Source: Roseateles subflavus
GTDB lineage: Bacteria; Pseudomonadota; Gammaproteobacteria; Burkholderiales; Burkholderiaceae_C
Length of the DNA: 64,000 nt
Direction: 5' to 3'
NCBI RefSeq assembly: GCF_030285365.1
Contig: NZ_JASVDS010000002.1
Location: 372,001-436,000, forward strand
The position numbers were made by a program, and so were the translations under genes. The notes below the pieces were generated by a model, which was not told the DNA's origin, did no database searches, and was given only the letters and a program-made list of their open reading frames with translations. The first letter of the stretch is position 1; each line of letters opens with the position of its first letter. Positions 10,093-18,858 of the stretch are shown one piece after another.

Positions 10093-10947
10093 TCAGCTCT
10101 CCACCTTGTCGCTGTCGATCTTGAAGCTGCGCTTGGGGAACTTCAGCCGGGTCTCGGGGCCGTACCACTTCACGAAGAGCTTCTCGGCCTCGCCGCTCTT
10201 CTCCAGATCACGCAGTACGCCGTCGACCAGGGCCTTGAACTGCGTCTCGCCCTTCTTGATGCCCAGAGCCAGGGGCTCCACGTTCAGGTTCTGGTCCAGG
10301 ATCTTGTACTGGGACTGCGCCGCGCCCAGCTTGGCATGTTGGTCCAGCAGGGAGACCTCGTCATTCACAAAGGCCACGCCCTTGCCTTGCTGCAGGGCCT
10401 GGAAGGCCTGCGGGCCGGTCTCGAAGGTCACCACCTCGACATTGGGCACTGCCTTGCGGATGTTGGGCTCCTGCGTGCCGCCCTTGATCGTGACCACCTT
10501 CTTGCCGGCCAGCGCCGCCACAGTGGCGATGCCGCTGTTGCTCTTGACCAGCACCTTCTGGCCGGTCACGAAGGTCGTCAGCGAGAAGTCGATGACGGCC
10601 TCGCGCTCCTTGTTGTGCGTCAGCGAGGCGGCCAGCAGGTCCACGCGGCCCTGCTGCAGCTCGGGGATGCGCGCGGCGACGGCCAGCTGCTTGATGCTCA
10701 GCTTCACGCCCAGTCTGGCCGCGATGGCGTGGGCCAGGTCCACCTCGTAGCCCACGATCTCGCGGGTCTTGGGGTCGATGAAGCTGTTGGGCTCGTCGGT
10801 GCCCAGCACGCCCACCACCAGCTCGCCCTTCTTCTTGATGTCGGCCAGCTGGTCGGCATGGGCCGTGCTGACGCCCAGGAAGAGCGCGCTCAATGCAAGC
10901 AGGGAATGGCCGAGGTGGCGGCGGGTCAGGGAACGAGAGACAGACAT
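10093..10947 (-). CDS. Amino-acid ABC transporter, periplasmic substrate-binding protein
   Basis: 284 residues with a signal peptide (about 1-31, cleavage near STAHA-DQ) and a type II periplasmic binding fold: GELVVGVLGTDEPNSF, GYEVDLAHAIAARLG, then PELQQGRVDLLAASLTHNKER. The HNKER-type motif resembles GlnH/FliY-like proteins. A strong AAGGAG ribosome site precedes ATG 10947. It leads the importer operon and is divergent from the cystathionine beta-synthase gene, which supports a sulfur amino acid such as cystine as ligand, though this is not proven by sequence. Confidence 0.92.
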   Translation of the reverse strand: MSVSRSLTRRHLGHSLLALSALFLGVSTAHADQLADIKKKGELVVGVLGTDEPNSFIDPKTREIVGYEVDLAHAIAARLGVKLSIKQLAVAARIPELQQGRVDLLAASLTHNKEREAVIDFSLTTFVTGQKVLVKSNSGIATVAALAGKKVVTIKGGTQEPNIRKAVPNVEVVTFETGPQAFQALQQGKGVAFVNDEVSLLDQHAKLGAAQSQYKILDQNLNVEPLALGIKKGETQFKALVDGVLRDLEKSGEAEKLFVKWYGPETRLKFPKRSFKIDSDKVES

Positions 10948-11253
10948 GCGGTACTCCTTGGTATGTCAGAGGCCGGGTGCGGCCTGTTGGCATCGATGCG
11001 GATCGATCGAATGAGGGAATGCTAGGGATCACCCGCTGGCTTCCCAAGGACGGCTTTTGCATGTGCTTGCTTGATTTCCAGCAGCGTCCGCGGGGCTGCC
11101 GGATCTGCAGCAACGGGTGCAGAAGCTCATGCGTTTTCCGTGCTTCGTGCGTCGCGAATGGAGCCTTAAGGTGCGCGCTCACCCCGGCGCCGTACCGCAG
11201 CGCCGGTCCGGCGAAGGCAAGACCTGACCCTCGCTGCCCACAAGAGAACCCCC
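10948..11253. other. Divergent intergenic region between the importer and the transsulfuration genes
   Basis: This 306 bp stretch must hold the promoters of both divergent operons. Apart from the ribosome site of the binding-protein gene I see no clear palindrome, riboswitch core or terminator. It is the natural place to look for CysB-type sites, which are too degenerate to call by eye. Confidence 0.5.
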
Positions 11254-12639
11254 ATGACTGCCCGACTTCCCCTGGAGCCCCGCCCCGCCGTGCTGGACCT
11301 GATCGGCAACACGCCGCTGCTGCCGGTCAACCGGCTCGATACCGGCCCCTGCCAGCTCTTCCTCAAACTGGAGTCCCACAATCCCGGCGGCTCCATCAAG
11401 GACCGCATCGGCCTGGCCATGATCGAGACCGCCGAGCGCCAGGGCCTGCTGCAGCCGGGCGGCACCGTGGTGGAGGCCACCGCGGGCAACACCGGCCTGG
11501 GTCTGGCCCTGGTGGCCCGCGCCAAGGGCTACCAGGTCGCGCTGGTGGTGCCTGACAAGATGTCCGCCGAGAAGGTGCTGCAGCTCCGAGCCCTGGGCGC
11601 CCAGGTGCATATCACCCGCTCCGACGTGCTCAAGGGCCACCCGGCCTACTACCAGGATGTGGCGGCCCGCCTCGTGCAGGAGATCCCCGGCGCCTGGTAT
11701 GCGGATCAGTTCAACAACCCGGCCAATCCGCTGGCGCATGAGACCACCACGGCGCCGGAGATCTGGCAGCAGACCGGCCATGACGTGGATGCCGTCGTCT
11801 GTGGCGTGGGCTCGGGCGGCACGCTCACCGGCCTGTCGCGCTTCTTCCAGCGCGTGCAACCGGGCCTGGAGATGGTGCTGGCGGACCCGCAGGGCTCCAT
11901 CCTCAAGGACTACATCGACACCGGCGCCTTCGGCGAGGCCGGCTCCTGGGCCGTGGAAGGCATCGGCGAGGACTTCATCCCGCCCATCTCCGACCTCAGC
12001 CGCGTGCGCCAGGCCTACAGCATCAGCGATGCCGAGAGCTTCGCCACGGCCCGCGAGCTCTACCGTGCCGAGGGCATCCTGGCCGGCTCCTCCACCGGCA
12101 CGCTGCTGGCCGCCGCCCTGCGCTACTGCCGTGCCCAGACCGAGGCCAAGCGCGTGGTGACCTTCGTCTGCGACACCGGGACCCGCTACCTCTCCAAGGT
12201 CTACAACGACCACTGGATGTTCGACCAGGGCCTGCTCAAGCGCCCCAGCCTCGGCGATCTGCGCGACCTCATCGCCCGACCGGCGTCGCAAGGCGCGGTG
12301 GTCAGCGTGAGCCCGGCGGACACCCTGGCCACCGCCTTCGCGCGCATGCGCCAGGCCGACATCTCCCAGCTGCCAGTGCTGGACGCCGGCCGCCTCGTGG
12401 GCCTGCTGGACGAGTCGGACCTGCTGGCGCGGGTGTCGGACGACCGCGGGGCCTTCACGGCCCTCGTGGCCTCGGCCATGAACCCGCAGGTGCAGACCCT
12501 CGCGCCCTCGGCCGGCCTGGCCGCGCTGCAGGCCCAGCTGCGCCAGGGCCTGGTGGCGGTGATCGCCGACGAGGGCGGCTTCCACGGCCTGGTGACCCGT
12601 TTCGACCTCTTGAACCATCTGCGCAAGGAGGTGGCGTGA
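11254..12639 (+). CDS. cbs: Cystathionine beta-synthase (PLP domain plus CBS pair)
   Basis: 461 residues. A fold-type II PLP enzyme (about 1-320) is followed by a tandem CBS-domain module (about 335-460), the architecture of cystathionine beta-synthase rather than plain cysteine synthase. The PLP lysine is Lys49 in NPGGSIKDR. The phosphate-binding and substrate loops ATAGNTGLG, GVGSGGT and GSSTGT are intact. It condenses serine and homocysteine to cystathionine. The next gene overlaps its stop (TGATG), so the two form one operon for reverse transsulfuration. The CBS pair may bind an adenosyl ligand such as SAM. Confidence 0.92.
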   Translation: MTARLPLEPRPAVLDLIGNTPLLPVNRLDTGPCQLFLKLESHNPGGSIKDRIGLAMIETAERQGLLQPGGTVVEATAGNTGLGLALVARAKGYQVALVVPDKMSAEKVLQLRALGAQVHITRSDVLKGHPAYYQDVAARLVQEIPGAWYADQFNNPANPLAHETTTAPEIWQQTGHDVDAVVCGVGSGGTLTGLSRFFQRVQPGLEMVLADPQGSILKDYIDTGAFGEAGSWAVEGIGEDFIPPISDLSRVRQAYSISDAESFATARELYRAEGILAGSSTGTLLAAALRYCRAQTEAKRVVTFVCDTGTRYLSKVYNDHWMFDQGLLKRPSLGDLRDLIARPASQGAVVSVSPADTLATAFARMRQADISQLPVLDAGRLVGLLDESDLLARVSDDRGAFTALVASAMNPQVQTLAPSAGLAALQAQLRQGLVAVIADEGGFHGLVTRFDLLNHLRKEVA

Positions 12640-13838
12640 TGAGCCACGATGCACGACAAGCCGATCAACGCGACGAGCGCCTGGCCTTCGCCACGCGCGT
12701 CATCCACGGCGGCCAGTCGCCGGACCCCGTCACCGGTGCGGTGATGCCCGCCATCTCTGTCAGCTCGACCTACCGCCAGCAAAGCCCGGGCGTGCACAGC
12801 GGCTACGAGTACGGCCGCACCCACAACCCCACGCGCCAGGCCTATGAGCGCGCCGTGGCGGACCTGGAGAGCGGGGCGCAGGCCTATGCCTTCGCTTCGG
12901 GGCTTGCTGCCATGGCCACGGTGCTGGACACCCTGCCCGCGGGCTCCCACATCGTGGCCGGCGACGACCTCTACGGCGGCAGCTACCGGCTCTTCGAACG
13001 CGTGCGCAAGCACAGCGCCGGCCTGCAGGTGAGCTACGTGGACACCCGCAATCCCGATGCCGTGCAGGCCGCGCTGCGCCCCGACACCCGGCTGATCTGG
13101 ATCGAGACGCCCAGCAACCCGCTGCTCAAACTCACCGATCTCGCCGCCGTCGCCGCCATCGCACGCCAGCATGGTGCGCTGGCCGTCGCGGACAACACCT
13201 TTGCCAGCCCCTGGGCCCAGCGCCCGCTGGAACTGGGCTTCGACCTCGTGCTGCACTCGGCCACCAAGTACCTCAACGGGCACAGCGACGTGATCGGCGG
13301 CGTGGTGGTGGTCGGCGGCGAGGCGCGCCAGGCCGCCGTGCGCGAACAGCTGGGCTTTCTGCACAACGCCGTGGGCGCGATTGCCGGACCTTTCGACAGC
13401 TTTCTCGCGCTGCGCGGCCTGAAGACCCTGGCCCTGCGCATGGAGCGGCACAACGCCAGCGCCCAGGAGCTGGCTCAGTGGCTGAGCGAGCAGCCGCAGG
13501 TCGCGCAGGTGCACTACCCCGGCCTGCCCACCTACCCGCAACATGCGCTGGCACAGCGGCAGGCGCGAGGCGGCGGCGGCATGATCAGCATCGACCTGGC
13601 CTCCGACCTCGCGGGCGCCCGCCGCTTCCTGGAGCGCGTGCAGCTCTTCGCCCTGGCCGAGAGTCTGGGCGGGGTGGAGAGCCTCATCTCGCTGCCGGCC
13701 CTCATGACGCATGCCTCCATCCCGCGCGAGATCCGCGAGCCGCAAGGCATCACGGATTCGCTGGTGCGGCTGTCCGTGGGCGTGGAGGACGTGGGCGATC
13801 TGCGCCGTGACCTCGCGCAGGCACTGGCGGCCGTCTGA
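12639..13838 (+). CDS. Cystathionine gamma-lyase / gamma-synthase family PLP enzyme
   Basis: 399 residues of the Cys/Met-metabolism PLP family. The PLP lysine is in HSATKYLNGHSDVIGG; EYGRTHNPTR and the substrate-contact loop SLGGVESLISLPA are present. ATG 12639 overlaps the preceding TGA; a GTG one codon upstream is the alternative. Sequence alone does not separate gamma-lyase from gamma-synthase. Coupling to cystathionine beta-synthase strongly favours gamma-lyase, completing homocysteine-to-cysteine conversion. Confidence 0.88.
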   Translation: MSHDARQADQRDERLAFATRVIHGGQSPDPVTGAVMPAISVSSTYRQQSPGVHSGYEYGRTHNPTRQAYERAVADLESGAQAYAFASGLAAMATVLDTLPAGSHIVAGDDLYGGSYRLFERVRKHSAGLQVSYVDTRNPDAVQAALRPDTRLIWIETPSNPLLKLTDLAAVAAIARQHGALAVADNTFASPWAQRPLELGFDLVLHSATKYLNGHSDVIGGVVVVGGEARQAAVREQLGFLHNAVGAIAGPFDSFLALRGLKTLALRMERHNASAQELAQWLSEQPQVAQVHYPGLPTYPQHALAQRQARGGGGMISIDLASDLAGARRFLERVQLFALAESLGGVESLISLPALMTHASIPREIREPQGITDSLVRLSVGVEDVGDLRRDLAQALAAV

Positions 13839-13847
13839 CGAGGCCGC

Positions 13848-14402
13848 TCAGGCCGTGGCGGGCCGGTAGCTCCACCGCGGCGTGAGCACCAGGATGAGCA
13901 GCGACAGGCCGGCCAGGCCGCCGGCGAGGGCCACCGCCCAGGTGTGGCCCTGCAGGCGCTGGCCGTAGATGTCCAGCGCGGCGCCCAGGCCCGCGCCGTT
14001 GCCGAAGGTGGCGAGCACGGCGGCGGTGTAGTCGTGGTAGCGGCGCGCGCGGTTGGCGCCGGCCGACCAGTGCGGGTCGGTGTTGTAGCTGGGCAGGCGC
14101 TGGTGCGCGTCGTCCAGCTGCTCCAGCTGCGCCAGGAAATGCCGCAGATTGGTGATCGCGCGTTCGGCCTTGGCATTCAGGAAGGCCAGGCACAGCGAGG
14201 CCACCGGGAAGCCGAGGATCAGCCATTCGATCGGAGCCGCCGTCTGCCCGGGCGCCGGGCGCAGGGCCACGAGGGCTGCCAGCAGGCTCACCACGAGGCT
14301 GACGTACAGCGCCAGCACCTGCTGGCGTTGCGCCACGCGGGCGTTGACTTCCTGGTAGGCCGCGATGAAGCGGTAGTTGGCGTCGACGGAGGATTTGCTC
14401 AT
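13848..14402 (-). CDS. Three-TM membrane protein of unknown function
   Basis: 184 residues. The hydrophobic segments are near residues 26-46, 58-76 and 160-180, with a soluble stretch between the second and third carrying YNTDPHWSAGANRARRYHDY. This resembles small integral membrane proteins of unassigned function. The start at 14402 is chosen because residues upstream of it are not protein-like; its ribosome site is weak. It converges on the gamma-lyase gene with 9 bp between stops. Confidence 0.65.
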   Translation of the reverse strand: MSKSSVDANYRFIAAYQEVNARVAQRQQVLALYVSLVVSLLAALVALRPAPGQTAAPIEWLILGFPVASLCLAFLNAKAERAITNLRHFLAQLEQLDDAHQRLPSYNTDPHWSAGANRARRYHDYTAAVLATFGNGAGLGAALDIYGQRLQGHTWAVALAGGLAGLSLLILVLTPRWSYRPATA

Positions 14403-14531
14403 GGGGCGCAGGGTAGCGCATGAGCAGGAGACCGACGAACGCACGGGCGGGACACGCCCGTGCGGGCCGGGAGGCGAGGATGCCCCGCCGGCTGGCGCCC
14501 CGAACTCTCACGGATCGGGGCGTCAGGGAAC

Positions 14532-15194
14532 TCAGGCGCGGCGGCGCTTGGCGCCAAGGGCCAGCAGGGCGAGGCCGGCCAGGGCGATGGAGCTGGGTTC
14601 CGGCACGCCGGGGGCGGGCTGGTCGATGTAGAAGCTGTCCATGCCGAAGCAGTCCACCGGCGAGCTCACATCAAACCAGAAGGACTTGATGCCGTCGAAC
14701 TGGTTGCCCAGGAACACCTGTGTGGCCGGGAAGCCCCAGTCTTCGCTGGGCAGCAGCTGCGAGTAGCTGGCGGTCACGCCATCCATCGAGGCATGCACAT
14801 AGGCGCGTTCGGTGCCGTCCGCCCTGCCGCCGCCGAACGCCGTGTTGGAAGTGAGGACGAAGTAGTTCAGGTCGAAGGCGGAACCGTCGATCTTGGTGAA
14901 CACGATGCGGGTCAGGCCACCGAAGTGACCGCTGGCCCAGTGGCCGTGGATCACGTCCTTGCCGACGCCGTAGTAGTTCCCGATGTTGGACGCGAAGCCG
15001 TTGCCACCGACGAAGTCCACGCGGAAGCCTGCCTCCTCGTAGCGGGCCACGTCGTTGTAGTTGCTCGTGTTGTTGGTGACGACATCGCCGCCCGAGTGGC
15101 GATGCACGGTACCGCCGGTGAACGTGATGATGGAGGCGTGGGACAGAGCGCTGAAGGCGAGGCCGGCGATGAGCGCCAACACTTTTTGTTTCAT
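14532..15194 (-). CDS. PEP-CTERM sorting-domain protein
   Basis: 220 residues. A signal peptide (MKQKVLALIAGLAFSALSHA) is followed by an exported domain of about 165 residues rich in aromatic and glycine residues, resembling exported proteins with a lectin-like fold. The C-terminus is a canonical PEP-CTERM tripartite signal: VPEPSS, a hydrophobic stretch and a KRRR tail. EpsH/exosortase-type enzymes process such proteins, and they are often linked to exopolysaccharide export. No exosortase gene is in the window. A near-consensus sigma-54 promoter lies upstream. Confidence 0.9.
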   Translation of the reverse strand: MKQKVLALIAGLAFSALSHASIITFTGGTVHRHSGGDVVTNNTSNYNDVARYEEAGFRVDFVGGNGFASNIGNYYGVGKDVIHGHWASGHFGGLTRIVFTKIDGSAFDLNYFVLTSNTAFGGGRADGTERAYVHASMDGVTASYSQLLPSEDWGFPATQVFLGNQFDGIKSFWFDVSSPVDCFGMDSFYIDQPAPGVPEPSSIALAGLALLALGAKRRRA

Positions 15195-15273
15195 GTTCAA
15201 TAACTCATGGGTGAGGTGGATTGAATGTCGTACATCTTGTGACATGCCCCCGACGAGGGCGGCGCCGTCGTCA

Positions 15274-15289
15274 TGCAAAAGCCGGGCCA
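15274..15289 (-). promoter_or_regulatory. Sigma-54 (-24/-12) promoter of the PEP-CTERM gene
   Basis: On the minus strand the sequence TGGCCCG-GCTT-TTGCA matches the RpoN consensus TGGCACG-N4-TTGCA with one substitution. The invariant GG and GC are at the right spacing. The predicted start point is about 65-70 bp upstream of ATG 15194. Established knowledge: many PEP-CTERM genes are driven by sigma-54 with the PrsK/PrsR two-component system. Confidence 0.75.
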
Positions 15290-15342
15290 GGGCCCTGTCC
15301 ATGGGCTTTGCGCCCGTCGAGGGCGTTTGGGATCAGCCAAGT

Positions 15343-15357
15343 GTCAGATTTCTTGAC
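15343..15357. promoter_or_regulatory. Palindromic site upstream of the sigma-54 promoter
   Basis: GTCA-N7-TGAC inverted repeat (GTCAGATTTCTTGAC), centred about 60-75 bp upstream of the -24 element, the usual distance for an enhancer-binding activator. It may be the PrsR-type activator site; the assignment is inference from position and symmetry. Confidence 0.45.
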
Positions 15358-15605
15358 GTTAGGAATGCCGCCAGGACGGCGTGCGGCGGCCTGCGGATGC
15401 GGCGCTGCCGATGTGATGAGGCGGGGGGATGCCGGGGCCGCGAGGGCGTCAACGGCCAACGAAAGGCCGGGCGCCGTCGATCCAGCAGGGGGCGCCGTCG
15501 TTGGCCGCGAGCACGGGCGGGCGCTTTGGCAGGCGCTGGGCGGCGGGCGTGGCGACGGCGAAGGGGCGGTCCCGGAAGCGGGGGGGCGGGCGGTGCGGGC
15601 CCCGC

Positions 15606-15818
15606 TCAGTTCGGCGGGAGCTGGTCCAGCCAGTCAGTGTCCAGGCTTTCCAGGGGCGTCAGCTCGTCGAAGCCGGTGCCGACCTCGAGCCATTCCGCCA
15701 GCGTGCTGTCGCGCACCTCCAGGCCGTCCAGCGAGGCCGGCATCTCATGGAATTCCGGGTGGCTGCTCGGGCGTGCCTGGTAGGGGGCGAAGTAGAAGTC
15801 GAGGCTGAGGCTGGGCAT
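15606..15818 (-). CDS. Small acidic hypothetical protein
   Basis: 70 residues beginning MPSLSLDFYFAPYQA and ending in an acidic tail with many Asp, Glu and Leu residues (LTPLESLDTDWLDQLPPN). Composition is protein-like, with few Arg or Pro runs, which favours a real gene over a GC-rich chance frame. There is no signal peptide, membrane segment or known motif, and no strong ribosome site. Confidence 0.45.
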   Translation of the reverse strand: MPSLSLDFYFAPYQARPSSHPEFHEMPASLDGLEVRDSTLAEWLEVGTGFDELTPLESLDTDWLDQLPPN

Positions 15819-15906
15819 GTCGGGGACTCAGACGTTTGCTATGGCCCGAAGCATCGCTGCTCCCCGGCGGCCTGGCAGCCCCCCCCGAAGGGCGTCCCCG
15901 AGGCGG

Positions 15907-15927
15907 GGGGGCCGTCACACGGCCCCC
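15907..15927. terminator. Strong GC hairpin after the glycine-zipper lipoprotein gene
   Basis: A 9-bp stem (GGGGGCCGT / ACGGCCCCC) with a CAC loop lies 34 bp beyond the stop of the minus-strand lipoprotein gene. No U-run follows, so it may act as an RNA-stabilising hairpin or a factor-dependent terminator. Confidence 0.35.
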
Positions 15928-15960
15928 TCCGATTGGGGCCCCGGCCCAGCCCCTCGGCCC

Positions 15961-16455
15961 TCAGTTCGACGGCGCGTGGGCCGGCTGCGACACCACGGGA
16001 GCGCGGCTCACGCGGGTCTTGCCGCCGGTCGTCGTCAGGATGACGGGATCGCCGGCCAGGAAGTTCTCCTGGCCCTTGCCCTGGATGACGGAGCGGCGTT
16101 CGCCGTTGCGCAGCTGGACGAGGATCTCGACGGCATCTTCGCGGGTGGCATTGCGCTCGATGGCGTTGCCGACCACGGCACCGGCCACGGCGCCCAGCAC
16201 GCCCACGATCTGGCCTTCGCGGCGACCGCCGACCGACGACCCCGCAACGGCGCCGATCACGCCGCCGGTGACGGCGCCGGCGCCGCTCTGGTTGCCGTCC
16301 ACGGTCACGGGGCGCACGCTCAGCACGGTGGCGTCGATGACGGTGGACATGCGCTGCGCGTCACTGCGGCGCACGACGTCCGGATTGCTGGAGGCGCAGG
16401 CGCCGAGCAGGCTCACGGCCAGCACGCTGGCGCAAAGGGCGAAGGTCTTGTTCAT
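15961..16455 (-). CDS. Glycine-zipper outer-membrane lipoprotein (SlyB/Pcp-like)
   Basis: 164 residues. The lipoprotein signal ends in LLGAC (Cys20). The middle carries a glycine zipper, GAGAVTGGVIGAVAG then GVLGAVAGAVVGNA, typical of the 17-kDa surface antigen/SlyB/Pcp family. The C-terminal part has short beta-strands (AVEILVQLRNG, ENFLAGDPVILTT). A GGAGAA ribosome site sets the start at 16455. These lipoproteins associate with outer-membrane proteins and often respond to envelope stress. Confidence 0.88.
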   Translation of the reverse strand: MNKTFALCASVLAVSLLGACASSNPDVVRRSDAQRMSTVIDATVLSVRPVTVDGNQSGAGAVTGGVIGAVAGSSVGGRREGQIVGVLGAVAGAVVGNAIERNATREDAVEILVQLRNGERRSVIQGKGQENFLAGDPVILTTTGGKTRVSRAPVVSQPAHAPSN

Positions 16456-16601
16456 GTCTTGATTCTCCGGCAGTGGTCTGCCGCAGCAACGCAGCGCGGG
16501 CTGGCGCGTTGACGGCATGACGCAACTTTACCGAGCCGGAGCTGCCGCCGTTTGCCCGGACACCGGTGGCCTGTGTGCGTTCTGTGTACGTTCTGTAACG
16601 G

Positions 16602-17021
16602 CTAGCCGGGCCGGCGGCGTCGGGGCGGTGCCAGCGCGAGGGCCAGGGCTTCTTCGTAGACCGCGAGGCGGCCCGTTTCCACGGCAACATCCTGGGGGGT
16701 CTGTCGGAACTCGGAGACGACGTCCCTCCGCGAGCCTGCGGCCATCAGTGCCGCCAGCGTCCTGGGACCCGCCTGGCGCATGGCCACATGCAAGGGCGTC
16801 TCACCCATGTCCCCGATGGCGTTGACGTCGGCCCCATGGGCGATGAGTGCACGGGCGGCGACCTCATCGCCACGCCACAGGCAGACATGAAGCGCCGTGT
16901 CGCCGCTGCCGTCTTTCGCATGGAGGTCCAGCCTCGGCGGCGGATCGGCGTCGGGAAAGAGGGTCTCGGCCGCCTCCAGCAGGAGTTGCTCCAGCGTCCG
17001 TGCTTCGTTTCCAGGGCTCAT
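16602..17021 (-). CDS. Ankyrin-repeat protein
   Basis: 139 residues with two clear ankyrin repeats (GDTALHVCLWRGDEVAARAL then GETPLHVAM) and a degenerate third (RQTPQDVAVETG). There is no signal peptide, so it is probably cytoplasmic and mediates a protein contact. It lies 52 bp downstream of the HNH gene and may be cotranscribed with it. The partner is unknown. Confidence 0.8.
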   Translation of the reverse strand: MSPGNEARTLEQLLLEAAETLFPDADPPPRLDLHAKDGSGDTALHVCLWRGDEVAARALIAHGADVNAIGDMGETPLHVAMRQAGPRTLAALMAAGSRRDVVSEFRQTPQDVAVETGRLAVYEEALALALAPPRRRRPG

Positions 17022-17073
17022 CGACGCATGCTACCTCCCGCCATCGGCGGCATGGCGGCCCGCGCTCGGGGCC

Positions 17074-17712
17074 TCACCCGTGCAAGCGACTGCTGCGCGG
17101 CACGCTGGCCAGCAGGAACTCCATCTGGTCGACCAGGATGCGGCGGCCGCGCAGGATCATGTCCTCGTGCAGGCTGGGCACATAGGGCAGGTAGAGCAGG
17201 CTCATGTGCGCCTCTTCGGGCAGGCGGTCCGCCTTGCGGCCGTTGCAGCTGCGGCAGGCCGTGATGCAGTTCATCCAGCTGTCGCACCCGCCCCGGGAGC
17301 TCGGCACGATGTGTTCGCGCGTGAGGTCGTCGAGGTGGAACGCGCGGCCGCAGTAGGCGCACAGGTACCGGTCACGGGCGAAGAGCTTGGGATTGGAGAG
17401 GGCCGGCTCGTGCCGCCAGGCCCGGGAGGGCACGGCGCCGCGCACCGCGATGATGGGGTGGACCTCGATGCGCGACTGCAGCCCCGTGCGGCGCTGCAGC
17501 CCGCCGCGCAGGACCTGGCACGGCTCGCCCAGGGTCCAGGCGACACCATCGTTGGCGTAGATCGCGGCCGCGTCCCGGGTGCTGATCCAGGCTTGCGGTC
17601 GTCCCGAGACATCCAGTTGCAGAACATCCACAGTGCTGACCTCCAAGTCTGCAGCGTACTGCAGGTGCGCCAGGGGACTCAAGGCGTCAGGGGCCGGGAA
17701 GCCCGGATTCAT
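17074..17712 (-). CDS. HNH endonuclease family protein
   Basis: 212 residues. The zinc-ribbon/HNH core is complete: C118-x2-C121, His134 in REHIVPSSRGG, and C153-x2-C156-N157 in CRSCNGRKADR. The N-terminal 100 residues form a conserved leader (VLQLDVSGRPQAWIS) seen in chromosomal HNH_5 proteins common in Burkholderiales. It is not inside an intron or phage. The substrate is not known. Confidence 0.88.
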   Translation of the reverse strand: MNPGFPAPDALSPLAHLQYAADLEVSTVDVLQLDVSGRPQAWISTRDAAAIYANDGVAWTLGEPCQVLRGGLQRRTGLQSRIEVHPIIAVRGAVPSRAWRHEPALSNPKLFARDRYLCAYCGRAFHLDDLTREHIVPSSRGGCDSWMNCITACRSCNGRKADRLPEEAHMSLLYLPYVPSLHEDMILRGRRILVDQMEFLLASVPRSSRLHG

Positions 17713-18064
17713 GGGCCTTTGCGGCCCTTCGGGGCAGCGGTGTTGGCTGCGGACGACCCCGTCAAGCCCCTGTCATCCCGCCCTCGCAGACTGGCAGGCT
17801 CGCGATTTGCCCTGCCCGCATCTTGACCGCCCTCCTGCCGGCACCTCGGTGCGGCGTCGCCGGGCCGGGGCAGGGGGTGTTTCGCCTGCTGCACCGCAGC
17901 AAATATCAGGGTTCACCCTTGGTTTGCGGCCCGGACTGTGCGCTTCTAGGCGCCTGCCCCTAGAAAGCCCCGTGCGGGCCTTGTGCAGTTCGCGGTCTTT
18001 TGGGCAAAAATAGAACGATCGTTCGTTTTATTATTGACGCCTCAAGCGCTCACGAAAGACCACT
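17713..18064. other. Divergent intergenic region upstream of the fatty-acid operon regulator
   Basis: A 352 bp stretch between the HNH gene and the TetR gene. The right end holds the palindromic operator at 18013-18024 and a TATTAT -10-like hexamer at 18029-18034. The left 290 bp show nothing I recognise. Confidence 0.5.
18013..18024. promoter_or_regulatory. TetR-type operator
   Basis: Perfect 12-bp palindrome GAACGATCGTTC about 40 bp upstream of the TetR-family start codon and just before a TATTAT hexamer, so binding would block transcription. AT-rich flanks make it stand out. It is probably the site by which the TetR regulator controls itself and the beta-oxidation operon. Confidence 0.7.
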
Positions 18065-18826
18065 GTGCCGACCGCCTCCACGCCCGCCAGCAAGCCCGAG
18101 ACCCGGGCTCCGCGCCGTGCCGTCCGCTCCCTGCAAAAAGGGCAGCAGACGCGCGCCGCCATTCTGGAAGCGGCCCTGGGCCTGGCCTCGCACATGGGGC
18201 TGGAGGGCCTGTCCATCGGCGCCCTGGCCGACGTGACGAAGATGAGCAAGTCCGGGGTGTTCGCCCATTTCGGCTCGCGCGAGGAACTGCAGATCGCCGT
18301 CGTCCGCGAGTATCACGCCAAATTCGAGGAAGAAGTCTTCTTCACGGCGATCCGCGAACCGCGCGGCCTGCCGCGCCTGCGCGCCCTGTACGAGCGCTGG
18401 GTGCGCCGCGTGTCGGTGGAAATCGATTCGGGCTGCATCTACATCTCGGGCGCTGTTGAATTCGACGACCGTCCCGGCCCGGTGCGCGATGCCCTGGTCT
18501 CGATGGTCAAGGCCTGGCACGCCGCCCTGCACAAGGCCATCCTCCTGGCCAAGGACGAAGGCCATCTGGCCGCCGACACCGATGCCCTGCAGATCCTCTT
18601 CGAGCTGCACGGCCTGATCCTGTCCCTTCACCACGACGCGCGCTTCATGCGCAGCCCGGGTGCGCTGGAGCGCGCCGGCAAGGGCTTCGATCGCGTCATC
18701 GTGTCCTGCATCACGCCGGCTGGTCAGCAAGTCGACCGCGCCGGCGCGGGGCAGGGCCCGTCAGCACCCGCCCCGCAAACGGGGTCCAAGTCCCGCGGCG
18801 TTGCCGCCTCGCGCAAGCGAGCCTGA
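18065..18826 (+). CDS. TetR-family regulator of the beta-oxidation operon
   Basis: 253 residues. The N-terminal helix-turn-helix is typical (RAAILEAALGLASHMGLEG, then SKSGVFAHFGSREELQIAVV); the rest is an all-helical ligand domain. The tail after residue about 225 is low-complexity and basic. The start is GTG at 18065; no ATG offers a complete DNA-binding domain. It lies 32 bp upstream of the FadE-like dehydrogenase, with the palindromic operator just upstream. It is probably an acyl-CoA-responsive repressor (FadR/PsrA-like role, inferred). Confidence 0.88.
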   Translation: MPTASTPASKPETRAPRRAVRSLQKGQQTRAAILEAALGLASHMGLEGLSIGALADVTKMSKSGVFAHFGSREELQIAVVREYHAKFEEEVFFTAIREPRGLPRLRALYERWVRRVSVEIDSGCIYISGAVEFDDRPGPVRDALVSMVKAWHAALHKAILLAKDEGHLAADTDALQILFELHGLILSLHHDARFMRSPGALERAGKGFDRVIVSCITPAGQQVDRAGAGQGPSAPAPQTGSKSRGVAASRKRA

Positions 18827-18858
18827 TCTCTCACCACAAGTCCCCACTGGAGTCGACC

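Larger units (their letters stand above)
15195..15605. other. Upstream region of the PEP-CTERM gene
   Basis: A 411 bp stretch without a convincing gene. The 15190-15360 part holds the leader, sigma-54 promoter and upstream palindrome of the PEP-CTERM gene. The 15360-15605 part is GC-rich with no feature I recognise. Confidence 0.5.
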
